DNA of 64,000 nt from Anaerolinea thermophila UNI-1 (GTDB taxonomy: Bacteria > Chloroflexota > Anaerolineae > Anaerolineales > Anaerolineaceae), in assembly GCF_000199675.1 (NCBI RefSeq), contig NC_014960.1, positions 992,001 through 1,056,000 on the forward strand, in the 5' to 3' direction. Positions within the stretch are counted from its first letter, which is position 1, and each line of letters starts with the position of its first letter. The translations under genes were made by a program, and so were the position numbers. This document shows, piece after piece, positions 18,618-28,700 of the stretch. Below the pieces are notes generated by a model that made no database searches, was not told the origin of the DNA, and saw nothing but the letters and a program-made list of their open reading frames with translations.

Positions 18618-19457
18618 ATGAGGGGAGATAACAGGAGAGAAAAAGGTCAGGGGTTACTTGAATATGCTCTGATTATTCTGCTGGTGGCGGCAGTAACAGG
18701 CTTGGCGCTGGCAGTGAGCGGCGTTTCACTTCGGGATGTCTATGAGCGGATGCTAAATGCCTTGAGTGGTAAAACCTCTCCCGCAAGTTGCAGTGTGAGT
18801 GCGGCTCAGTTGGCGAACTGGCAGGGACTGGAGGGGAACTGGCGGGGTGGCATTCAACCAGCAGTGGACGGTTTTCAGGTCTGTCAGTTGTGTGCAGGCA
18901 TGCTGGGAGGCTATTCGGGAAGTGATTATGTTCTTGACCTGTCGGGTGTACAGGTAGAGAATGTTTTACCCGCCAATAACGGTTTTGGCGTGGCATTTCG
19001 GGCTGAAAGCGGCGAAAACGGCATGAGCGGGTACATGTTCGAAATCGAACAGCAAAATAAAACTAAGCCTCCTGTGGTTTCCTTTACCAAGTGGGTGAAT
19101 GGTGTTCGGGTTAACCCTTCGCTGGGGGAGGTTGAGTTACCCATGGGCTATGATTGGACAACTTCTCCCAGGATTCAAATTGATGTGCGCGGAGATACCT
19201 TCACGGCTTATCTGGACGGCAAACCCATTCTCACGGTTAAAGACACTACTTACAAAAAGGGTGGGGTAGGGGTCGCTACCAAGAACGGTACCACCCTGAG
19301 ATTCAAGGACATTACCGCTCAGGACCCTGCTTGTCAGCCTGTTCAACAGGGAAGTTCCCCCGTGGCCACTGCCACACCTGTTCCTTCTCCCACAGTTGGA
19401 AAGACATTTTTTCCTCAACCTGTTGAGACCTTGCCGCCCGGCAAGCAAAAACCCTAG
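18618..19457 (+). CDS. Second Flp-pilin-like protein fused to a LamG/DUF1080-like domain
   Basis: The start at 18618 is chosen because GGGAGG lies seven bases upstream; the product has 279 residues. REKG at positions 7-10 followed by QGLLEYALIILLVAAVTGLA again gives a class III prepilin signal with Glu at mature +5. The following domain (about 55-235) shares FRAESGENGMSGYMFEI, FTKWVNG and AYLDGKPILTVKDTTYKKGG with the protein at 16485. A Pro/Thr-rich tail of about 40 residues ends the protein. It is divergent from the CpaE-like gene and is followed 12 bases later by its own small membrane partner. The two loci look like a duplicated and inverted cassette. Confidence 0.75.
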   Translation: MRGDNRREKGQGLLEYALIILLVAAVTGLALAVSGVSLRDVYERMLNALSGKTSPASCSVSAAQLANWQGLEGNWRGGIQPAVDGFQVCQLCAGMLGGYSGSDYVLDLSGVQVENVLPANNGFGVAFRAESGENGMSGYMFEIEQQNKTKPPVVSFTKWVNGVRVNPSLGEVELPMGYDWTTSPRIQIDVRGDTFTAYLDGKPILTVKDTTYKKGGVGVATKNGTTLRFKDITAQDPACQPVQQGSSPVATATPVPSPTVGKTFFPQPVETLPPGKQKP

Positions 19458-19469
19458 ATGGGAGGAAAG

Positions 19470-19934
19470 ATGATTTTCGAAGAGTCTCCCTCGCTGGAAT
19501 TATATAAAAAGGGCATTCCTGAGAAACTGCCCGATCCTCATCGCAGGAAGAAAATACTTTGGGGAGCCATCTCCGCTTTGATGGTCGTGGTTCTGGTTTT
19601 AGGCGGCATACGGATGAAACAAAGCGGCGCGCTGGATTGGCTCACCGGAAAAGGTACGCTCACGGGGGTTGTGGTGGATGACTTTCACCGCCCTATCCCT
19701 GCCGATGTTTATTTGCTCGACCTGGATCGGAGTACCCGTTGTGATGAATTTGGACGCTTTACTTTTGAGGGGGTTCCTGCGGGAACCCACACAATACTTA
19801 TTGCGTACCGTGTAGCAGGCAGAGAATATCCTGCGCAGGTTTTCAGTGGCCGCATCAATGATGCAGGTACGTTGCGTTTTCTGCCGGGAGATTTTGATCA
19901 TGGGTGGAGTCAGGCGGTGAATGCGTTGCCTTAA
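19470..19934 (+). CDS. Small membrane protein with carboxypeptidase-regulatory-like domain (paralogue of 16026)
   Basis: The start at 19470 is used because an ATG at 19458 lies within the GGGAGGAAAG ribosome site; the product has 154 residues. N-terminal SPSLELYKKGIPEKLP matches the 16026 protein. A transmembrane helix follows at about 28-46, then a beta-sandwich (GVVVDDFHRPIPADVYLLD; VPAGTHTILIAYRVAG). The layout is a transthyretin-like domain on the outer face of the membrane. It pairs with the upstream pilin-like gene exactly as the 16026 gene pairs with 16485. Function unknown. Confidence 0.75.
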   Translation: MIFEESPSLELYKKGIPEKLPDPHRRKKILWGAISALMVVVLVLGGIRMKQSGALDWLTGKGTLTGVVVDDFHRPIPADVYLLDLDRSTRCDEFGRFTFEGVPAGTHTILIAYRVAGREYPAQVFSGRINDAGTLRFLPGDFDHGWSQAVNALP

Positions 19935-19958
19935 TTGTGAATTTACCGGTAAAGAAAA

Positions 19959-19996
19959 AAGCCCTCTGCAAGATGCCACTTGCCCGCAGAGGGCTT
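19959..19996. terminator. Bidirectional terminator between convergent genes
   Basis: AAGCCCTCTGC at 19959-19969 pairs with GCAGAGGGCTT at 19986-19996. A-rich and T-rich flanks on the two sides allow termination of both the 19470 and 20003 transcripts. Confidence 0.85.
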
Positions 19997-20002
19997 AACT
20001 TT

Positions 20003-20494
20003 TCAATCATCGTCCTCGGTTTTATTCTCGTTTTCTTTGCCCGTTTTGCCAGTGGCGTCCTCACCGACTCCTAAAGAATTTTCCAAGCCAAGAATCAGGG
20101 CTTGCTTTTCCTGAGCGCTCAGGCGTGCCTCGGGGTGCATGGGAAGGTAGAACCATGGAGGCATGGAGCCATTTTCAATCACTTTACGAACCTCATCGGC
20201 TTCGTTCTTTCGTATTCCCCACTCCGAAACGTTCAATTTGTTTCGTCCTTCTCTCACATCTCGAACAATCAGCCAGGAGGCGGGGGCAATGCGGGAATAC
20301 CAGGGCCAGGCGGTCTCGTTGCTGTGGCAATCTCCACAGGCGCGCATGAACATTTCGCGAGTTTGTGGCGAGTCCCAAGCCGGCTCTGCAATCACAGCAG
20401 GGTTTTTCTGCACGGCTTCTACAGGTATGACCTGAAGAACCCCAAACACGATCAGAATAAAGAGACTTCCAAAGAGGAAAACTTTGTTTTTCAC
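20003..20494 (-). CDS. Membrane-anchored heme-binding domain protein (CxxCH)
   Basis: The 163-residue product starts at a GTG with a strong GGGAGG site. An N-terminal hydrophobic anchor (about 5-25) exports it. One c-type heme motif, CGDCH (Cys53, Cys56, His57), sits in MRACGDCHSNETAWPWYSRIAPASW, quoted here only in part as a family signature. This matches the heme-binding domain family (PF14376 type) of soluble c-type cytochrome-like proteins. The C-terminal 30 residues are charged and low complexity. It probably carries electrons or senses redox state outside the membrane. No partner oxidase is adjacent. Confidence 0.8.
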   Translation of the reverse strand: MKNKVFLFGSLFILIVFGVLQVIPVEAVQKNPAVIAEPAWDSPQTREMFMRACGDCHSNETAWPWYSRIAPASWLIVRDVREGRNKLNVSEWGIRKNEADEVRKVIENGSMPPWFYLPMHPEARLSAQEKQALILGLENSLGVGEDATGKTGKENENKTEDDD

Positions 20495-20588
20495 TTTAGA
20501 CCTCCCTCAGAACAGTCTTTACTCGGTAAAGGATATCTGTAATGATTGAAAAAAATCCTGAAAGGCTACTGAACATTTGCTGAAAATT

Positions 20589-21797
20589 TCATTGTTCTGT
20601 GACAAATGCAAGCCAGCCCTTCCGGTGGGTTTGTTCTCCCCATTCTTGAGGGGAGGATAGGAACACCCCGGGCAGGTCGAAAAGTTCATGTCCATGGCTC
20701 AGCCAGTCGAGGACAGCCCGGCGCAGAGAGGTGTCACGTGGAGCATCGTTTCCGGGGTATTCACGGCTTCCAAATACAAATTCCAGCAGAAAACCTGCAC
20801 TTCCCGGATGGGGGTAGAGATAGAATTCCCGCTGAAACTGCAAGATGTGGCTATCCGGACGTAAAAGGTGCTGAAGTTGCGGGGTAAACATCCAGGTGTG
20901 GCAGTACACTCCTCGGAACGGATTTTCTGGGAAATGCCCTGGGAAGAAGGCAAAAGCCCTCTGTAAAGAATCTCTACACTCCTCCAGGTTAAGATTTTTT
21001 CCCCGGGGAATATGCACGTCCAGTACCCAATCCCCATGTTGCAGGGCGATTTCCCATGTGTCACGGGTGAAGAACGCCGGGACTTTCAATGCATACCCCT
21101 GTGGGGAAATGGGATGTCCCATCCATCCATCTTCATTCTCTTGTCTTTGTGGATACCAGACCTCTTCGGTCGGAACAGGCAGGTCTGGGTTGCCAGCCCC
21201 AACCGCATAGCCGTCTGCGCGGAGAGGTTGATCAGGGTCAGCCAGCAGGATGACCTGGTGGTGAAAGCGATGTCGCAGAGCCAGCACTTTACCTGGAAAG
21301 GGCAAGAGCATGAATTGCAACCTTCCCAGTGAAATCAATCTCCCTGAGAGATGGCGGGCAATCCATGGAAAGTGTTCAAATCCCCAACGCCCATACTTTT
21401 GCGCATACCACTCTATGTAAAAGGGAATGTCTGCCATAGTTTCGGCAAAGGTGTCCATGGAGATGCCTCGACGTTGATAGGCTTGCAGGGTGTGGGGCAG
21501 CGCATTGAGATAAACCAGAAGGTAGAATAGAGATGTGCCGTCCCCCAGTTGGGCTTCTATGACCGGGTTAAAAGAGAGTGGAGACCAGTCAAAATGCCAT
21601 TCTCCCCGATGAGCCGTTTGTTCATGAAGTGCAAGGAAAGACTCCATGAGGTTGGAAGAACGTTGAATCTGATGTGCCATGTCTTCTAATGCCTGGACGG
21701 CTCCCTCAGAGAGACCTAAAAATTGCCACCAAACCAGGCGGTTTTTGGCATTCCACCAATCCTCTTCTGAGAGGGTTTCTTCAATTCTTTTCATCAT
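20589..21797 (-). CDS. Acyltransferase-domain protein with GNAT-like C-terminal domain
   Basis: The 402-residue soluble protein matches the two-part family in which an N-terminal helical domain precedes a GNAT-like C-terminal domain. Visible landmarks are PFYIEWYAQKYGRWGFEHF in the middle and WVLDVHIPRGKNLNLEECRD, AFAFFPGHFPENPFRGVYCH and LRRAVLDWLSHG in the C-terminal half. Members are predicted acyltransferases of unknown substrate. Its start overlaps the end of the diguanylate cyclase frame by 17 bases, so the two are probably translationally coupled. Start choice between 21797 and 21794 is open. Confidence 0.72.
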   Translation of the reverse strand: MMKRIEETLSEEDWWNAKNRLVWWQFLGLSEGAVQALEDMAHQIQRSSNLMESFLALHEQTAHRGEWHFDWSPLSFNPVIEAQLGDGTSLFYLLVYLNALPHTLQAYQRRGISMDTFAETMADIPFYIEWYAQKYGRWGFEHFPWIARHLSGRLISLGRLQFMLLPFPGKVLALRHRFHHQVILLADPDQPLRADGYAVGAGNPDLPVPTEEVWYPQRQENEDGWMGHPISPQGYALKVPAFFTRDTWEIALQHGDWVLDVHIPRGKNLNLEECRDSLQRAFAFFPGHFPENPFRGVYCHTWMFTPQLQHLLRPDSHILQFQREFYLYPHPGSAGFLLEFVFGSREYPGNDAPRDTSLRRAVLDWLSHGHELFDLPGVFLSSPQEWGEQTHRKGWLAFVTEQ

Positions 21798-22460
21798 ACA
21801 TTTCTACCCGATTCCTGCCGGATTGTTTGGCATGGTATAGTGCCTGATCTGCATAACCAATCAGGTCTTCAAAGGTTTGGGTAAGTTCATGTTGTTCTGC
21901 CACGCCCACGCTGACGGTGATGCGCAGTTCTCCCTCAGGTGTAGAAACAGGACTTTGCTCGATCAGTTTCCGCAATCGCTCAGCAATGCCTGCGGCTTCC
22001 TGTTTGGGTGTTTCCGGTAAAACCAGTACAAATTCCTCGCCCCCGTATCTTCCAAAGATATCCACCTCCCGAATGGTTTTGCGAATTATGTGGGCAAGAA
22101 ATTTCAGGGCTTCATCGCCTACTGCATGTCCAAAAGTGTCGTTAATTTCCTTAAAGTGATCCAGGTCAATCATCAGCAATGAGAGTGGACGATGATGGCG
22201 CTTTGCCCTGGAAAACTCCCGTTTGCCTTCAATGAATAATTGACGCCGATTGAGAATGCCGGTGAGGTCATCCAGCGTTGCCAGTTGTTGGACTTCGGAG
22301 AACAGGCGGGCATTTTGCAGGGCTAAGGCGGCTTCACTGCAAAAAGTTGCCAGCAAACTGGCGTGATAGGGAGTATAAACGTGAGGTTTCACGGATATCA
22401 GTGAGAAACAGGCAATGACTTTATTCTTTGCCACCACCGGCGCTCCAATCCATGCCCCCC
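21781..22460 (-). CDS. Diguanylate cyclase, 3' part after a frameshift (end of GAF plus GGDEF)
   Basis: This frame carries the second half of a GAF domain (WIGAPVVAKNKVIACFSLI) and a complete GGDEF domain. The active-site loop is GRYGGEEF, and an RxxD inhibitory site (REVD) lies five residues before GGEEF, so it should make cyclic di-GMP under product control. The frame can be read back to 22689, but residues upstream of WIGAP do not look like protein sequence. The natural N-terminus is the 22421-24652 frame, and the junction is the G6 run at 22455-22460. The unit would be one protein of about 956 residues if a single G were removed. Confidence 0.85.
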
Positions 22461-24652
22461 AGAGGAATTGGGCTTTCAATCCAGGTATGATGTTTCTCGA
22501 TAGCGGGGATGATGACCGGTTCATGGCTATCCAGAAGGCTGGAGAAAAACGGTGAATTTTCCAGATTGAAAACAACCTTCTGGAGAGATTTTGCGAGGGC
22601 ATTGGGCATGGACTCATGGATGCGGGTGCGTACCAGTTTAGGGCTATTCTTCTCCATGAGGTACAGATATGCGGCAGAGTATGGGACAAGGCGACCGACC
22701 TGCTCTACCAGTAAATCCAGCAAACGTTCCATGTCCAGAGTACTATCCAGCACCGCACCAATTTCACGTAAGGACTCTGCCAGCAGGCGTTGCTCTCGTT
22801 CAATTTTCATCAGGCGCGAGTTTTCAATGACAACGCTGGCATGGTTGGCAAAGGTTTGCACCACACTGGCTTGTTCAGGGCTGTGGTAAGCGTTGGGTGT
22901 ATAGTGATCCAGTGTCAGACACCCGATGACCACCCCACGGGCAATCAGTGGCACACCGATCCAGGATCGCACATGGTGGGTACCGCCATATCCTCGAAAA
23001 CCAATTTGTTCATCCACAGTGGGAATAAGCAAAGGTCGGCGCATTTGAATCATTTGGGTAAATAACGCATCGTCCAGCACGGAGTAAGATTTTCCGACTA
23101 CCTCACTGGTGTTGGCAAACCCCCTTGCGGCTACGGCTATCAATTGATCCCCTTGGAGCAGGAAAATACAGGCGCTGTCGTATTCGATGAGGGTAGCAAG
23201 GTGAAGCAGAATGTTGTCCAGCACTTTTTCCAACTGGATATCCGGCGTAATTTGTAAGATGACAGACTGTAAAACTTCTGCCACCTCACGCCGACGACTT
23301 TCTTCCTGAAGAATCGTGGCATTTTCCAGCGCAGAAGCAATCCCTTTCATGAGGCTGTCCAGCAAGGACAACTCTTCAGGTGAAAAAGCCTTCTCGTTGT
23401 TCTTTTTCCCGATCCCAACAAACCCGAGAAGTTTTTCCTTAGCTCTTAAGGGGAACACAACTTCCAGATTGCATTCCGGCGACAGAGGAGAAACCTGCAA
23501 TAAAGGGAGAATTTGTTTGGAAAAGAGCGGGGAACTGGCTTGTGAAAGTAATTGTATCAATTGGGCGTCTGAGGGGAACGTCAGCCTGAGACGTTTCTCT
23601 CCTGTTTCAGCCTGAAGGGTAAATTCCGATTGGCTTCGATGGAGAGTCCAGAATCCCACATGGTTTACATCCAGGGCTATACGGATCTCTTTAACCACCG
23701 TGTGGCAAAGTGTGGGCACATCAAGCAGGTTCTGGATGGTTCTTTCCAATTCTTTGAGATGATGTTGCAGTTTGTACCGACGGGGAAAAAAGAATCGCTC
23801 CAATCCCTGTTCCAGGTGAAGGTATAAAGGGTACGAGAGGATAGCCACTATTGCGGCAATCAGCGCAATTAGCATCTTTCCGATATTGGATTCGAACCAG
23901 TGGATTCGAAAGACAAGGGTGAAAACAAAGAGAAGCGCTAGGTAAACCAGGGCTAGTAATGTAATCCCGATAATCCGGAAAAAGGTGTGCTTGAAAACAA
24001 GGTTGATATCGGCAAGATGATGGCGCAAAATGGCGTAAGCCGTCAGAATTGCCGCAAAGAAATTGGCTACAAAATCGATGTATGGCAGATGAATGCCTGG
24101 AAAGTAAGTGAAACTTCCCAGAAAAATCAACAAAGTAGCAGTGATGAGGTACTTGATTTGATTCCGTTGAAGAGGGTCTCGGGAATTTTTATAGGTTTCC
24201 AGCAAGTCGCTTATAGCCATAGCCAGGGCAATGCTTGCCAGTGCAAACATGGGGAAAAATCCCCAGCCCATACGAAAAAACGGAAAAGAATTGACCAGGG
24301 TAATGCCCGTCACCAGTTGATTGGTCAGGTTCAGGATTTGAATGAGAAGGTATGCGGTGTAAAAAAAGTAGCGCCAGCGAAGGCGGATCTTGGCCGTGTA
24401 AACTCGAACAAATTCCCAGAATGCCACCGGCACAAAGGATGCTCCGGCAATAGCCAGATGATCCCAGAAGAGAAAACTGATAGGGCGGTTAGGGAGTGTT
24501 ATAGAAGTGATTCCTAAACTCCAGAACGACATGGCTCCCAGATAGACCGAGAACCAGCGGTTGACCGGGCGTTCGGAATGTTTCCATAACACCAGTGCCG
24601 CCAGCATGGCGTAGAACAAAAAAGCAAGCAGCCCCAGCACCGTTACAATCAT
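22421..24652 (-). CDS. Diguanylate cyclase, 5' part before a frameshift (membrane sensor, GAF domains)
   Basis: The frame encodes 743 residues. The first 270 hold about eight transmembrane helices of the histidine-kinase 7TM type (LFYAMLAALVLWKHSERPVN; RYFFYTAYLLIQILNLTNQL). GAF domains follow at about 305-450, 460-620 and from 630. The last one breaks off at SPIPLGGMDWSAGGGKE with a stop. The missing end is found in the other frame at 21781-22460. As written, the gene product would sense but not signal. A GAF-only product or slippage at the G6 run are alternatives to a sequencing error. Confidence 0.85.
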   Translation of the reverse strand: MIVTVLGLLAFLFYAMLAALVLWKHSERPVNRWFSVYLGAMSFWSLGITSITLPNRPISFLFWDHLAIAGASFVPVAFWEFVRVYTAKIRLRWRYFFYTAYLLIQILNLTNQLVTGITLVNSFPFFRMGWGFFPMFALASIALAMAISDLLETYKNSRDPLQRNQIKYLITATLLIFLGSFTYFPGIHLPYIDFVANFFAAILTAYAILRHHLADINLVFKHTFFRIIGITLLALVYLALLFVFTLVFRIHWFESNIGKMLIALIAAIVAILSYPLYLHLEQGLERFFFPRRYKLQHHLKELERTIQNLLDVPTLCHTVVKEIRIALDVNHVGFWTLHRSQSEFTLQAETGEKRLRLTFPSDAQLIQLLSQASSPLFSKQILPLLQVSPLSPECNLEVVFPLRAKEKLLGFVGIGKKNNEKAFSPEELSLLDSLMKGIASALENATILQEESRRREVAEVLQSVILQITPDIQLEKVLDNILLHLATLIEYDSACIFLLQGDQLIAVAARGFANTSEVVGKSYSVLDDALFTQMIQMRRPLLIPTVDEQIGFRGYGGTHHVRSWIGVPLIARGVVIGCLTLDHYTPNAYHSPEQASVVQTFANHASVVIENSRLMKIEREQRLLAESLREIGAVLDSTLDMERLLDLLVEQVGRLVPYSAAYLYLMEKNSPKLVRTRIHESMPNALAKSLQKVVFNLENSPFFSSLLDSHEPVIIPAIEKHHTWIESPIPLGGMDWSAGGGKE

Positions 24653-24722
24653 TCGGACGTTGTGAAAACCAGAATTGTTACTCCAATTCTAATGGATATC
24701 TATGATATTCGGTTAAAGAGGT

Positions 24723-24731
24723 TTTTTTGAG
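24723..24731. repeat. Left target-site duplication of the IS5-type element
   Basis: TTTTTTGAG directly precedes the left terminal repeat and is repeated exactly at 25650-25658. Confidence 0.85.
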
Positions 24732-25649
24732 TGCTCTGTTGCAATCATGGTTGAAATGTGGTAAACATACGGTATGACCACACGAGAAAGCAGATACGTC
24801 CGAGTGGCGAGGATCGCCTACCGGCTTGCCAAACAAGCATTACCGATGTATTCACATGCCAAGAGTCCCCATCACTTCACGTTGCCGCAGTTGGGGGCCT
24901 GTGTTTTGTTGATGTTCTACCTGAATCTCAGCTATCGCGACATGGAAGAATGGCTGCTGGCAAGCGATGCGGTTGGTAAGGAGCTGGAATTACCGCGTGT
25001 TCCCGATCATACGACCCTGCAACGTACCTACGCCAAGATACGCAAAGCGGATTGGATGCGCATGAACGAGACCTTGCTCGAGGAAATCGGACGGCCTGAA
25101 GAAGAAGGGGTGGCTGCCGATAGTACCGGCTTCTCACCCGGCCCGGCCAGTTCTTACTACCAAAGCCGTTCGGGAAAAGCCTATCGCCACTGGGCGAAGG
25201 GCGTTTATGCCGTTGGAATTGTCTCGCAATTCATCCTTGCGATGCAATCCGGCTGGGGTCCAGGTAGCGATGCCCCTTATCTGGGCTATCTGCGCCGCAA
25301 AGCCAGGCGGTTTGCCAAACGTCGGGCTTGGGTCTTGCTGGCCGATTCAGGGTTCGATGGTCGGACTGTCCGGCCTCAAGACTTGATTCCACCCGTTCGG
25401 CGAGGTGGAAATTTGCTGGCCCCTGAACGACGAGCAAGAAGCGAGCTTGTCTCTGCGGCTCGCCTGGATGGTCTCTATGGTCAACGCTGGAAGACCGAAA
25501 CCGTGAATTCGGTCATCAAGCGCAAATTCGGGCAAGCCATCCGCTCGCGGAAACGCAGCCTGCAAAACCGAGAACCGATTATCAAAGGACTGGTCTACAA
25601 CATACACCGCTAGGTGTATCTCTTCCTAACCTATCTTTGCAACAGAGCA
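24732..25649 (+). mobile_element. Complete IS5-family insertion sequence, 918 bp
   Basis: Perfect 13-bp terminal inverted repeats, TGCTCTGTTGCAA at 24732-24744 and its complement at 25637-25649, bracket one transposase gene. A perfect 9-bp direct repeat flanks the element, which indicates a recent and possibly still mobile insertion. It sits in the intergenic region between the divergent diguanylate cyclase and HD-GYP genes and interrupts neither. Confidence 0.92.
24774..25613 (+). CDS. IS5-family DDE transposase
   Basis: The 279-residue protein has an N-terminal DNA-binding part (LPQLGACVLLMFYLNLSYRD) and a DDE catalytic core. The likely acidic residues are in AADSTGF, LADSGFDG and RWKTETVNSVIKR. 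The length fits short IS5-family transposases of a single open frame. The gene is intact and lies between matching terminal repeats, so the element is probably functional. Confidence 0.92.
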   Translation: MTTRESRYVRVARIAYRLAKQALPMYSHAKSPHHFTLPQLGACVLLMFYLNLSYRDMEEWLLASDAVGKELELPRVPDHTTLQRTYAKIRKADWMRMNETLLEEIGRPEEEGVAADSTGFSPGPASSYYQSRSGKAYRHWAKGVYAVGIVSQFILAMQSGWGPGSDAPYLGYLRRKARRFAKRRAWVLLADSGFDGRTVRPQDLIPPVRRGGNLLAPERRARSELVSAARLDGLYGQRWKTETVNSVIKRKFGQAIRSRKRSLQNREPIIKGLVYNIHR

Positions 25650-25658
25650 TTTTTTGAG
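25650..25658. repeat. Right target-site duplication of the IS5-type element
   Basis: TTTTTTGAG follows the right terminal repeat, matching 24723-24731 without mismatch. Confidence 0.85.
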
Positions 25659-25794
25659 CCATTTTTATCTGTAAAAATATCTTTCTCTTAAATGTGAAAT
25701 GTCATGATGTTTTTGTAATGTTTTTAATTCGTGGAAATCCCTCAAAGTAGTATAAAATGAAATTACCGCTCCCGCATAAATTGAGTTGGATTGA

Positions 25795-28700
25795 ATGAAT
25801 CTTATACGGCGTTTCTTTCGCATCTCCCGCTTACGGCTGGCGTTTCTTTTGTTCGCCTTGATATTAACCCTGCCAGCCTTCGGCTTGAATTTGGCAAGTG
25901 CTATGGAAAACCGTCGAAGGGCAGAGGAGAATGCGATTGCTGGAATGCTGTCCATGGTCAGGATGCTCAGCCTGGCGCAGGAACGCCAGATTGAGGCGTC
26001 GCGTCAGGCGCTGGCAGTGCTTGCTGATCTGGCGCGCCAGGGCAACGGTGACCCGGAATTTTGCCGACAAGAATTAACAAAGCAATTGGAGCGTTTCCGT
26101 CAATATAACTTTTTTGTCGTCGTGGATCAGAATGGGCAGGTCACCTGTAATGTGACGCAGGTGCATTTTGAGGACTTGCACGGCCGCATGTGGTTTCAAT
26201 ATGCTTTGAGCAGCAGACAATTTACCGTTGGAGAGTACCGCATCAGTCCTTTCACGGGAACTGCAGAATTGCTGGTGGCTTATCCCTTCGAAGTACAAGA
26301 GGGCCATCTTAGTGTCATGATTGCTGCGCTTAATATGGAGTGGTTACGGGAGGCTTATCAGCAATCTTCTCTCCCGCCTCAATCTGTAATCACTCTGACC
26401 AATGCTTCCTCAATCGTTCTTCTACGTTTACCCGATCCAATTGGTTTTATCGGGCGTCCGATTCCTGAAGAAAATTTTATTCCTCTGAAGGAAGATCCCA
26501 CCCAAGTAATCATTCGCGGGCAATCACTGGATCAAGTTCCCCGAGTCTTTGGGGTGGAGCGTTTATATAACTCTGTTGGGGATCTTGTTGGATACTTATT
26601 TGTCGGAATACCGGAAGTCAGTCTCTATCGGGAAGCCAATCAGACGCTAAGGCGTGATGCTGTATTGCTCGGTTTAGTGGTTTTGCTGAGCGCATTACTG
26701 GCGTGGTTTGGCTCTGAGGTGGTTTTGCTGAAGAATATCCGTCAAATGGTGCGCACCACCCAGCAAATTGCCGATGGAGATTTCTCTACCCGAACAGGAA
26801 TGGCAAATGAGTGGGGAGAATTGGGGGTATTGGGCAGGGCCATTGATGATATGGCGCGCGCGCTCATGGATCGCGAACGCAAAGTTCAACAGGCGGTCAG
26901 TGCATTGGAAGAGAGTGAAGCCCTGTTTCGCTCGCTGGCGCTCAGTACCAGTTCTGCCATTTTTGTCTATCGTGGAGATAAGTTCATTTACTTGAACCCC
27001 GCCTGTGAGGTTTTGACCGGGTATCCGCTGGAAGAATTACGTCATATTCCTTTCTGGCAGATTGTGCATCCTGAAGATCGAGAGATGGTTCGAGAGCGTG
27101 GCCTGGCACGCCAGCGGGGTGAACAAGTTCCCAACCATTATGAGTTTCGGATTCTCACCAAAAACGGGCAGACACGCTGGCTGGATTTCACTGCTACCCT
27201 GATCCAGTACATGGGGCAGCCGGCAGGACTCGGCACAGCCTTTGACATCACCGCGCGCAAACTGGCAGAGGAAACCCTGCGAAAGAGTGAGCAGAGTTTT
27301 CGTCTGATGTTCTTCAACAACCCTCTGCCTATGTACGTGTACGATCAGTTAACCCTTCAGTTTTTGGATGTCAATCGTGCCGCATTGGAATTGTATGGTT
27401 ATCCCAGGGAAGAGTTTCTGGCGAAGCGCTTGCCAGACCTGTACCATCCAGAGGAATCCAAGACTTTACAGGAATGGCTCAGTCAGCGGATTCCCGGGCA
27501 ATTGCACTCTGGCGAAAGCCTTCATGTTCTGAAAGACGGCCGCATCATTGCGGTCGAGGAACATGCTCATTCATTGCCTTTTGAACAGCATGAAGCAGTG
27601 CTGGTCGTGGTGTACGATATTACCGACCGTAAAAAGGCAGAACGGGTACTGCAGCGCAACCTGATTGAACTGCAAACCCTGTATGCTGTGGCAGTGGCAG
27701 GGGTCGAAAGTGAAGACGAAGATGAACTGATCAGCCGGTTTGTAAAAATTGTTCGCACTGCCTTTCAGTTAGATCATCTGGGGGTGGGGTTGCTCAATGA
27801 GACGGGCGATGCCGTTATCGTTCACCCTGCCTCATATTCTGGGGATGAGAATGTGCGTTATGAATCCATTCCCATTGATAAGGGAATTACCGGGAAGGTT
27901 GCTCGTACAGGGATCACCTGTCGCCTTTCGGATGTACGTCTCGATCCCGATTATCTCGAAGTGCGTTCTCAGGTGCGTTCAGAATTGTGCGTACCGATTA
28001 AACTGGGTGGAAAAGTAATTGGGGTGGTCAACGCGGAAAGTTATCAACTGAATGCTTTTTCTGAGACTGATGAGCATTTGTTGAATGCTCTGGTAGGGGT
28101 GCTGAGTTCGGCGTTTGACCGTTTGCGATATGTTGAGGCGGAACGCCGTCGGCGGCTGGAGGCCGAAAAACTCCGCGAAGTAGGGGCTGCTCTTACGGCA
28201 ACCCGAGACCTGAATACGGTGTTAGAGCGCATTCTGGACAACCTGCGGGAAGTGGTTGAATACACCAGCGCTTCCATCTTCCTGTTTGTGGGCAACAGTG
28301 TTGTTATGGCGGCGCAACGTGGTTTGCCTGCCTCAGTAGTTCAGGAACTGCCCAGACACATCGATCGTTTGAGTACCTCTTCTATCGAGCAGGCAAAGAA
28401 GGGCCCAATGATTATTCCGGATACCAGACAGTCATCGCGCTGGCAGGTTCTTTCTGGTGTTGAATACATTGCCTGCTGGATGGGAATTCCTCTGGTGGTC
28501 GAAGGGCGTCCTATTGGTATGCTCAATCTGGATCATCAACAGGCAGGGTTTTACACTCAGGAACATCTTGCCCTGGCGGCGGGGTTTGCTCATCAAGCCG
28601 CCATCGCGATTGACAATGCCCGCCTCTTTCACGAACTGGAACAGAGCAATCGCGACTTGATTAAAGCCTACGATGAAACCATTGAAGGCTGGTCACGTGC

